Assembly (NCBI GenBank): GCA_037043455.1
Contig: JAWPHD010000001.1
Span: 744,001 to 808,000, forward strand
Length of the DNA stretch: 64,000 bases
DNA from: Cyrtodaria siliqua
Lineage: Eukaryota; Mollusca; Bivalvia; Adapedonta; Hiatellidae
Reading direction: 5' to 3'
This document shows positions 55,480 through 64,000 of the stretch, piece by piece. Positions within the stretch are counted from its first letter, which is position 1. Every line of letters starts with the position of its first letter. The position numbers were made by a program, and so were the translations under genes. Under the pieces are notes generated by a model, which was not told the origin of the DNA, did not search any database, and worked only from the letters and a program-made list of their open reading frames with translations.

Positions 55480-56209
55480 CTGAACAAAATTGCTAAGTAT
55501 CAACTTTTGTATCTTAACTAATTTTCTTATTTTAAATATATTTTAGAATAGATATATGATAAGTATTTTATTTTGACCTATAGTTTGTAAAACATTTATT
55601 TTTTGTTTAATTGTTACATCTTTTGAGAGTTACCCTCCCTTTATATGAAAACATGGAATGTACTGATAAAACACATAACATGAGTCAAAGATCGCTGAAA
55701 GATATAAAATTCTTAAAATTGGTATGAAATAACAGAAAAAAACATAAAAAATTGACCCATTTATCGCAGATTTTCCGTCTATAAAAAAATGAAATATGGA
55801 TAATCTTTAATTACCTGCCTTTACATTGAATATTGTTTGAAATTGTAATTCAGCGTTATCATTAATTTTTTCGAAAATGTCTTTTGCAAACGCATTTGTA
55901 GCGGTAATGCTAGTAAAACATGATGTCAAAATAATTCTAACTGGCATATGTTAGAATTAGGAACATCGAAAGCTTCACTAATTCGAAGTACTTAATAATA
56001 TCCTATATACCCAGTTGTATAGGTGTTATAACTTATTTCTAAAAAACACATTGACTTAAACGTTTTAAAATATGTTCATGCAATCAGAGCAGACGACTTA
56101 CACTCGTTATTTTCCAGTTTAACCGTATCTCTAATCAAGCTCAAAATACACAAAACAATGACAATATTATTGACATATTCTTAGGTTGATACTTAGCAAT
56201 TTGGTTTAG
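55480..56209. mobile_element. 730-bp TIR element inserted in a family A 3' UTR
   Basis: 26-bp terminal inverted repeats (55479-55504 ACTGAACAAAATTGCTAAGTATCAAC; complement at 56185-56210) with two mismatches. The right flank is TA and the left CA, consistent with a TA target with one mutation. The A tail continues from CTTTTATTCATTTTA on the left to TTTGTGTGTTTGTG...CCTTGAATGCTACTTTTC on the right. The AT-rich interior has no open frame. Confidence 0.85.
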
Positions 56210-56305
56210 TATATATAGTTTTTTTTTGTTTATTTGTGTGTTTGTGATTTAAAATCGTCCTTGAATGCTACTTTTCTTGTTCAACTTTTATATCTACTTT
56301 TAGAG
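56210..56305 (+). mobile_element. Family A terminal tail after the TIR insertion
   Basis: Last ~90 bp of the A 3' UTR ending TTCAACTTTTATATCTACTTTTA. Confidence 0.8.
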
Positions 56306-56509
56306 TGAAGATAATAAACTAAACACTTCACAATTTATGGAACCTTTTCCAGTCTGCAATAATACAGTCTAAACATCCTATCTTTAAGATATAAAATATT
56401 TGCAGCAGGTTTATTTTGTTCCAGATCAATATCTGGTGGGCGGGACTTTCAGATCATCGATACCAAGGGCCGTCCCAAAGACCAGGTTTTTACCCCGCAC
56501 AATAAATAT

Positions 56510-56775
56510 GGAAATATGTTTATTTCCAATAAAACGTCTCCAGATGCTAGCAGTCAGAACTGTTATTAAATCCGATCTTTTGAGATCGCTGAGTGCGATA
56601 TTTATTTACAGATATCCTTGGTAAATTCTCAAATACCCGGGTATAGAGGGCATGAACGGTAGCAAGCATTTTTCACTACCGTTCATGAACAGTCTCAGTC
56701 AAGCCGAGACTGCAATATGTTGAGTATCTATCCTGCGATTTCCAAATTTCTCCTTTTTATACTATTTTTATCTGA
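56510..56775. mobile_element. C-D fragment
   Basis: C part: AAAACGTCTCCAGATGCTAGCAGTCAGAACTG, GATCTTTTGAGATCGCTGAG (56515-56625). Then D on the minus strand from 56640 (GAGGGCATGAACGGTAGC) through TTCACTACCGTTCATGAACAGTCTCAGTCAAGCCGAGACTGC to TATACTATTTTTA. The order matches a C-to-D junction in a tandem D-C element. Confidence 0.65.
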
Positions 56776-56799
56776 AATGGATTGTTATTTAAGTAATAC

Positions 56800-56936
56800 C
56801 CATACTTTCGAGACGTAATAAAAACACATTCTCACAATTTGCATTGTTTACCAATGCATCAACACCAAACGAAGGAAATATGCAGGTTTATCCTGCTTTA
56901 TCAGGTATTTCTATACAAATGCCCCTATTGATACTT
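56800..56936 (+). pseudogene. Family B RT, part upstream of the 5.7-kb insertion
   Basis: The last codons before the insertion read TNAPID (56912-56931), which is the B-family sequence immediately upstream of YN(V/L)WTC. The preceding ~45 bp align loosely in length with the B copy near 21900. RT sequence farther upstream is not certain. Confidence 0.6.
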
Positions 56937-57099
56937 TGTTGTAGTGACAATATGCGAAAAAGTCGCTTAGTTAAGGAGTTAGCTGGGACCAGCTAGAAAA
57001 TGGGCTTATTATATATCAAATGAAAGATAATTATGTGTACTAAACGATCCCACCAAAATTACTTGCACAAAGTGGTACACTTTTTTTAAAATGGCGCCT

Positions 57100-58525
57100 G
57101 AACACCACAACCCATAAATAACAAATTTCAGCAAAATATTAGTACCGACTAAAATTATAAGTTTCTGAGAAACGATAGCTCATTTTTCGTTAACAAATGT
57201 ATATAAACATCTTCCTACGTACGTAAAATAACTGTGTATGCTATATTTCATGTTTAACTAAAAAATATTTCTTAAATATAAGGAATAAGACTATACTTAA
57301 AAATATCGATTTTTTTTTTAAAATAGGACAATTATATTTTGTTTAATACATGTTCACGTGAAATTAAATAATCAATTCATTTTAGTTCAGTAAAAAATGT
57401 AATAAAATATGTAAGAACAGATTTACTACAAAAGAAATAATATAAAACGCATAAACTTTCTCAAATTATGAAGAAACATTCCTACTCCGATTTTATAATT
57501 TAATGCTTAAACATGTATGCTACTAATCATATGAAAGTCTTATGCTGTTGTTGTTGCGTTAAAGTTACTGTTATACTGTTATATTATGCAATATATTGAT
57601 ACTATACATGATTTCAAATATCACACACATATTTTAAAATATGTTTGGTTATTCAAAATGATTTTAAACTGTATATAAAGGGAGATAATTAATCAATGGC
57701 GTTGTACTAATCTTATTAGTTTCTTAATGGAAATATAAATTATTCACTTTTTAATTAGCTGTACTCAATATTCTGTACAATACATACATGAACCACTCTG
57801 ATTTTAATGTTGGAAAGATACTTTACTACTCCTTTTTTGCTGCGATCAAGACGGTTGTATAATTATATAAGTTTAAGAATGTACTATGCACAGCCGATCA
57901 CTTGCGATGTTCACAACGCAAACCTTTTTTCCCGCAATTCAAAGAATTAATTGATTTTGTATTGTTCTTACCTTATACCTGCGTGTAAAATAGTTTACGA
58001 AAGTGTGTCCATTACCAATGATGGATTCTTCTTCACTACTGAGAATCCATTTCACTTGCGAAGACAAATATAGTTTTTGCAAGGTTGCTTTTCTTCGACA
58101 GGATACAGGCTACCACCGAAAATTAGGTATATGACTTTGGCTCAAAGAAGCTAGTCAATCTTCTGAATTAATTCCGTTTCTGTGCCTGTTATGGCAAACA
58201 GTAGATGACAAGAATACATTTCACACGTTATCAAGTGTGTGCTTTCAAACGAAAGATGGCAAACGACAGTACCTCTATTTTAATTCCAAGAAATAAGGAA
58301 CAGTCAAGTAAAGTTTCGCATGAAAATAAGCTATACATGTATTAATAACTACAATTAACTTTTAAAAGTCTACTACAAGACCAGTCTCACCAAGATACTT
58401 TTCGCTTTCGTAATTAATTTTGGAATTAATATCAAATACTTCACATGAGATTTCCTGAGATCTATGCCTTGCCGAAACATGTCCAACACTGCAGTTATTG
58501 ATATGACATCTGATCAAAATATATA
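57100..58525. other. AT-rich interior of the TIR element
   Basis: No open frame of note and no matched repeat. Confidence 0.4.
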
Positions 58526-59342
58526 TTGTTGGCCTTTTTCCAGTTCATGAGCCTAATACGATTGCGTTGTATACTCCCATCATATATGTATACATGTCCA
58601 CCATATACACGTCTATCTCTATCAAGTATTGTCAGGCAAAGACAAACATATTCAGACGATGGACCAGCAATTGATGCAGTTGCACAGCAAGTGAACTCAG
58701 GTCTAAGTCCACAGAACTCAATTCACGTTGTGTTCGACTAGCAGATAGGAAGAGTATAAGGTGACGCTTGTCTAATAGATTTGCTTACATACTCTAATGT
58801 ATATGCTTCTTCTACAGTTGAGAGTATGGAAAGGCTGGAAAGAGTACCACATAAGTGTTCTTGGGCTAACACCAACATATGAAGTGCTAATGTGACGTTC
58901 TTTTGTTTTTTTTTGTTTTTTGACACGTTTTGACAGATTAGAGAGGTTCAGATAAAGCATCCATTGATTCAGCAGATGACGCAACGCAATTGAAATTGCC
59001 ATATCAGGTAATATCGCCCAGGAAATCTCAAAACTTGGTGCTTACGGTTTTTTAAAGTCTGCAACATTCAAGTTCTGATTTATGTTTCTGGAAACAGTTG
59101 ATGTTCACCAACATTTGGGCGGAAAGATCTGGTGATTGGATATTACATCTCGCAACGCAGGCATGTATGCTGCCTTATTTCTTCAGCACTACGCAAGACA
59201 GTTACCTGTATACCTTTTGGAAATGCTCGTAGATATACTAGAAGACATGCAAAACATTATGTTTTACAAGACTAGTTTACCTATCGACACTGCGAAAATG
59301 GAACATTTATCGGTATCTGGAGCAACAAACGACTATTTGTGA
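58526..59342 (+). CDS. Two unassigned open frames inside the TIR element
   Basis: 58526-58741 encodes 71 aa ending YSDDGPAIDAVAQQVNSGLS...HVVFD. 59136-59342 encodes 68 aa with ITSRNAGMYAALFLQHYARQ and LLEMLVDILEDMQN. The acidic and helical character of both is protein-like, and the second has a coherent amphipathic middle. I do not recognise a family. They could be decayed pieces or exons of the transposon's own gene. The sequence between contains stops in all frames. Confidence 0.25.
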
Positions 59343-60164
59343 CTCTAAACGTACATTTCTTCTTGCAGTTCTTGACTGATCGGTTGCGACTCTGTTTGAT
59401 CATTTTATGTAATTGGAAATAAAACAATTATCAAGGTGATGAAGGTAAATAGTGCTTCTAGCTTCAAAAATAGAGTAGCAATTAAAGATGGCTCAGGCTA
59501 TGACAGGGCTTTTGAAACAGGTCTTTAGCAGCCATTTTCTTAAGACCCAAAGGGACATTGTGCAGTGTTTCACCATATCAAACTATGAATGAAGTTGTCG
59601 GATTAATATTTATCTGTTTAGCAAAGCTTCCACCATGATGTGAAGGCAGTTTTAAGCTCCATATAAGACATGCATCGACTCCAGCAACACTAAGGATGAA
59701 TGCCGATAATTCAAAACAAGAGCCTGAGTTCCTTGTTAGACATGGATGGGCAATTAGTGATAACGGATTGAAACAGACGTATTTTTGGGAGAAATGGCAT
59801 CAGATCTTCTCGTAACACATCCAACAACATAGTTGCAGCTGTAAACGGTCATGTTCCACAGCATCATACGTTTGCATAAGAAACAACATGTCATTCATGA
59901 TCATAACCGCATTTTTTGGAAGAAATCGGATATATTGTTTTTGAAGCAGTCCGTCCGTCACTGTGGACCTTGTGGACGGAACTACTCCTGAACGGTTCGA
60001 GATATTAAAAATCCGTTATTACAGAAATTTTGATTAGGTCAAAAGGTTTTCATTTAAGATAAGTCTGATACTTTTGTCTCTTGATTATGAGTCTTGCTTC
60101 CAAGAGATCCCCTGTTCAGTATTTATTGACATTCACACTGGCATTTATTTAGTACTGTGTGGCG

Positions 60165-60375
60165 GCCGTAAAAAGACTAAAAATTAGTAGTGTTATTACT
60201 TAATGATCCTTTGGGATCATCAAGTCCAATCTTTGTGGCTTTAAAGTAGAATATCGCTTAAACCAGTGTTAGGAGGCTTGAGATGTGTTGCACTTTGCAT
60301 TACCTCTCATGAACAGAATCAATAAAACCGAGTCTACTACTTGTATCTCTTGTTTGTGCTTGTTGCTTCCATCAG
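60165..60375 (+). repeat. Dispersed repeat, matches 51690-51885
   Basis: The same series of blocks as at 51690-51885, including GCTTTAAAGTAGAATATC and TACCTCTCATGAACAGA-TCAATAAAACCGAGTCT. Preceded by GTGTGGCGGCCGTAAAAAG, the start of the C segment. Confidence 0.7.
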
Positions 60376-60432
60376 TAGTTATTGACCTTGACCGTCTAAG
60401 TTCACAACTCATTTTTTTCTTCAAAAAAATAC

Positions 60433-60725
60433 TTTTGGACAGAACTCCTTTCAGACCATTCAAGGTAAGAAGCTGAAAAGTTATGGGAAGCTTGTTGAAG
60501 ATGAGGTTGTCACTAAAGGTCTGAAGTTTGATCTTCATCATCAAGGTCAAGGTCAGGACTTAGTGTTTTGCCTGAAAATGGCTTGTGCACGGAAATCCTT
60601 TTAGACCGCTCAAGGTAATAAGCTAAAACTGAGTATGAAGCGTGTTGAGGATGAGAGGATGTCAATGCAGTTCTGAAATGTGACCTTCACCATCAAGGTC
60701 AAGGACTGGACTTGAGGTATCATTG
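60433..60725 (+). repeat. ~150-bp tandem repeat, two units
   Basis: Units at about 60433-60580 and 60588-60725 share (A/G)GAA(C/A)TCCTTT(C/T)AGACC, TCAAGGTAA-AAGCT, GTTGA(A/G)GATGAG and TTCA(T/C)CATCAAGGTCAAGG. Function not recognised. Confidence 0.7.
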
Positions 60726-60819
60726 ATATATCGAAAATACGGATGTTTTGTGATGGCTTCCATCGACTAGCTCTAGTTGAGCGGTGTAAGTGTAAATCAG
60801 ACGAACACCTTTGTAACAA

Positions 60820-62460
60820 AGCTAACCCAAGCCCAGTACAATGATGCTATCGTAGTAGAAAAATATCAAGGAGAACTTAACATTGTCATGCATAGTGAAG
60901 TGGAAATGTAACTTAAGAACAAAACATAACACTTTAGCAATGCAAAAGATTAAAATCACAATGGAAGATGTAATATGTATTCCTGTATACTGTAAAAAAG
61001 TTGCCATTGGTGAAAACATATGGACAAAGATATAGTTCACACATCATAAGTATAAAAAGTGAACTTAACCTCAAAAGAAGGTAAACAAGTCGAAAAGGAA
61101 ATTCACAAATTTGAAACAAACAACAATTACAAGGATATATAGAAGAAAAGTATGTGACACTATACATATAAAAGGGTTGACACCTTGGTATCGCATTGGA
61201 ACAGTTTAGGAAACTTACTATCGAATATATTCCTATGGTTATTCAAAGTGCTTGAAGGATAGACTCCGATACAAGGACAGCCCGGTTAACACTCACGTCC
61301 GACGGACGAAGCTAGAGTCTTGCCTAAGGACACCGAAGTATCGCGTGGCACCAGTGAGTCTCAGACCCGTGATATCCGGATTCAGAGTTGAACGTGTTTA
61401 TTCATCACATTCGACAATACAGTGTTAAGTAGATGTTAACGAAAGGAATGGATACATTGTAACATATGCACAAGTCATGGATATACGTGGAACTTCATTT
61501 AACAAAATGGCAAATAGCAGTGGTTGTTTTCTTGACAACCATGTTGGATATAATGAAGATATAGATTACAGATGAGATAATAATTAAAAGTGTTTTTTAT
61601 TTGGATTTAATAGAAGATAAGTGAGTATAAAGCAAACTAAAACACATCAACAAATGTCACACGTGTTGGTATATAAACGGTATATGCAAAAAAAAACAAA
61701 TTAATACAGAGTGTATCAAATATGGATTATACTATGCGTAATATGATACATAGATATATTTTAAGTGAAGCCTTAAACATGCTAATACAATCGAATTGTA
61801 ACTAATACTATATCTTTATGTATCTCGTTTGCTTTAAAATAAAAATGTGTTAATACGTTGTTTTTTTAAAAGTGTTTGATTTTTCTTACAATACGTATTC
61901 AAAATCATACTTATATTTGTGTGTGAGTTAACAAATTAAATAGTTTAATACACTGATATCCATCTTAAAGCTTAAAGTAGGCAATTCATAACGCATATAA
62001 TAAAACATAGTTGAATTTAAACTTGTTAAACGCAAACAACAAATATTAAATTTAGAAACATAATAAATCTTCATAAAACTGATTTCCAGGTGTGTTTTGG
62101 TTTCACCATAACTCGTTTTAGAAACGTTTTCTTTAAATTAATGTATTTTAAAACACATGTTAGATGCAGATTGTAATCAGTAAGGCTTAATACTTCATTT
62201 GATATCAATCCACCTGTGGTTTACGATAAAAGCGAAGCTGCATATGTTTGATCATTTTTAAAATATATTATCTCCCTTTATGCATCCATTTATCGCGTCT
62301 GTTTCCAAAAATAAGTGACATATATGGAATATTTTTTCTATTGAAAGTTGAAAACAAAATACCTAACACACTTGTTTGCAAAAGATTGCTTTAGAGTTTG
62401 TTCATTCATCTCTTTGGTGATTTATGTTTAAAAACATATTTACTTTGTTTTATGAGGGTC
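60820..62460. other. Right interior of the TIR element
   Basis: AT-rich. A GC-richer patch at 61280-61400 matches nothing I recognise. A possible A-family end remnant (AAAAGGGTTGACACCTTGG) lies at 61168-61190. No gene is supported. Confidence 0.35.
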
Positions 62461-62622
62461 ATGTATTTTAACCGTTGATTGCCAAAAATCGTACCAATTT
62501 GCGCAAGTAATTTCAACTGATCCTTGTTGGAGAGGGTTTATACTTTCCAATGATATCATAGTTATCCATTTTCTAGGTGGTCCCAACAATTTTTAAAAAA
62601 AACGTCTATTGTCACTACAACA

Positions 62623-63260
62623 CTTATAATGTGTGGACTTGTGCTGATGTTTGTAGATCGCTATATTTCCTTCTCGATAACATCTGTATAAGATACGGTA
62701 AAACAGGTCACCGCCAGGTTGTTAGTATTCCTATGGATACTAACTGTGAGCCACTTGTCGCAGATTTGTTTTTGTACTGCTTTGAAAGAAATTTTATGTT
62801 GAGTTTTTCACCTGCTAGCCAGCGTGAAGTTATTGATGCGTTTAAAAAAATTCTCGGAATCTAGATGACATACTCAATATTGATAATCCGTTGTTTGCTC
62901 ATATGGTTACTAACATGTATCCACCAGAGCTCACGTTGAATAATGCCAACCGTTCGGATACTGAAACGGCATTCCTCGATCTTCATCCCTCAATTTCTAA
63001 TGATTTCATACATACTAAAAGCTATGATAAGAGAGACGACTTCAACTTTAACATCGTTAACTATCCACACCTGGATGAGGATGTACCTCGTGCTACATTA
63101 TACGGGGTTTTTATCTCCCAGCTCATTCGTTTTGCTAGAGCTTGTGATGATGTTACAGATTTCAATGATCGAAATCAAGTTATAACAAGTAAACCTCTTC
63201 AGCAGTGTTTTCGTTATTACAAACTTCGAACTACGCCAATACGAGTTTTAAATGAAGTCA
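62623..63260 (+). pseudogene. Family B RT, part downstream of the 5.7-kb insertion
   Basis: Continues YNVWTCADVCRSLYFLLDNICIRYGKTGHRQVVSIPM with the DTNCEP variant of MGTNCAP, then YCFERNFML. A frameshift near 62850 (A run) follows. The catalytic box reads NLDD (Tyr replaced). Then IDNP, FLDLHPSIS, YDKRDDFNFNIVNYPHLDEDVPRA, YGVFISQLIRFARACDDVTDFNDRNQV and C-FRYYKLR to 63240. The insertion and the point changes make it inactive. The following 130 bp are unrelated. Confidence 0.85.
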
Positions 63261-63394
63261 TTCACGATACGTGACGTCATTCATATAAAGTGACATGATT
63301 CACGCTCGCTACTGTACATGAATGCATATAATATCAAATTATACTGATGTGGAAGTTAATTAATGGCATTTAATTAATGGCATTGTCATTAATT

Positions 63395-63800
63395 CCTTGT
63401 TTTGCAACGCACTGCACATTACTGTTTGACCAATTTATATTTAGTCACTATGCTTTCCTATTTGGTTGTGTGATGACCGGACAGATTGTGGTCTCGATGC
63501 TGATGTCTACAAACATCCTCAAACTACGGTAGCGTTTGATGTTTGCCTTAAATCTATCTTTTCTAGTCGTCTCCATAATGGTTTGTTCTATTGTAACTCT
63601 GGCTTCAGGCAAGTCATTAAGTACTTGCTTTGTGGCTTTCTAAGCTATTGTTTTTATATTCGTTTATAAATGATCATCTATGGGTTATATTTATACTGCC
63701 ATTTAATGCTACCTTGTTTGCTAGAAAATTTAGCCTGGCGGGGATATCTCTATTTGAACTGTTCTGTTATACAGGGATGACAATATGGTAATATAGAATT
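63395..63800 (+). mobile_element. Family A C-terminus remnant and 3' UTR
   Basis: LQRTAH-like codons, HYAFLFG-VMTGQIVVSMLMST-like remnant (63440-63510), then ACGGTAGCGTTTGATGTTTGCC, GGCTTCAGGCAAGTCATTAAGTACTTGC, CTGGCGGGGATATCTCTATTTG and CAGGGATGACAATATGGTAA. Cut before the hairpin region. Confidence 0.7.
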
Positions 63801-63839
63801 CAACTATGTCATGTCCTAATTTATTTGTTTAAAACAATA

Positions 63840-64000
63840 CATACTGTAATCCCGTTCGTGGTTTGAAATCCTAAAAAAAACACGAAACACTATCCCATCA
63901 AACATATGGCAAACGAATACAGTCATTAAACAATAGCAAACGATACGACTGGGTTCTTGTGGAATACATTGTCGGTCTGTGTTCATACTAGACATCATGA
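63840..64000 (+). repeat. F repeat
   Basis: GTAATCCCGTTCGTGG-TT... and ACAATAGCAAACGATACGACTGGGTTCTTGTGGAATA match pieces at 48695-48790 and 52080-52175. It runs to the window edge. Confidence 0.5.

Larger units (their letters stand above)
56937..62622. mobile_element. 5,686-bp TIR DNA transposon candidate with CTT target duplication
   Basis: The ends TGTTGTAGTGACAATA (56937-56952) and TATTGTCACTACAACA (62607-62622) are exact inverted complements. Diverged similarity continues inward for about 150 bp (GGGACCA-CTAGAAAATGG, then AAATTACTTGC-CAAA-TGGTAC). CTT flanks both ends (56934-56936, 62623-62625), and removing the insert joins TNAPID to TYNVWTC of the host RT. TGT...ACA ends resemble Ginger-type elements, but the 3-bp duplication does not fit them well. 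No transposase was recognised; two unassigned open frames lie at 58526-58741 and 59136-59342. Other repeats sit inside it (60165-60375 and 60433-60725). Confidence 0.75.

Noticed and set aside
56937..62622. A Ginger-type transposon on the basis of TGT...ACA ends
   Set aside because: The visible duplication is 3 bp, not 4, and no integrase-like protein was recognised, so no superfamily is claimed.

Overview
This looks like a stretch of AT-rich eukaryotic nuclear DNA, most probably from a bivalve mollusc. It has no bacterial-style gene packing. What coding sequence can be recognised is broken transposon, virus-like or recombinase sequence, and two insertions resemble the RUDI tRNA-derived SINE family known from bivalves, each with a perfect target-site duplication. 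No intact host gene, rRNA, functional tRNA or CRISPR array was found. Everything was read by eye; family names rest on remembered motifs.

The dominant inhabitants are two related families of non-LTR reverse-transcriptase elements, called A and B here. The best guess is Penelope-like, but no endonuclease was seen. Family A has RT bodies at about 16.3-18.1 kb (minus), 25.9-29.1 kb (plus) and 54.5-56.3 kb (plus), plus about fifteen 5'-truncated tails. Family B has bodies at 20.9-22.5 kb (minus) and 56.8-63.3 kb (plus, split), plus tails at 0.5-1.0, 3.1-3.5, 34.6-35.1 and 52.6-53.1 kb. Both families end in 3' UTRs with the same two-hairpin core, whose first stem differs between A and B by changes that keep it paired. 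All RT copies are broken.

Layout: 0-16 kb holds a ~970-bp near-identical direct duplication, tRNA-derived SINEs, palindromic MITEs and scattered tails. 16-24 kb holds A and B bodies with an LTR-like unit containing 290-bp tandem repeats. 24.8-25.7 kb is a ~170-bp tandem array. 25.9-34 kb is a nested pile (D repeat in A, A in A, RUDI SINE in A). 36-45.4 kb is the most unusual part: a two-exon DUF3504 (Crypton-type) tyrosine recombinase pseudogene on the minus strand sits head-to-head with a protein-primed family B DNA polymerase pseudogene of Polinton/adintovirus type on the plus strand, between direct copies of a ~116-bp terminal-repeat-like sequence. 45.5-56 kb holds a LINE inserted in an A tail, TA-flanked TIR elements, a long palindrome, and a direct segmental duplication (49.6-51.1 and 52.2-54.5 kb) with later insertions. 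56.9-62.6 kb is a 5,686-bp TIR element with a 3-bp target duplication, inserted in a family B RT.

The genes do not form a pathway. They record layered insertions, and the nesting gives a relative order: A and B are old, and the SINEs, TIR elements and tail insertions are younger.
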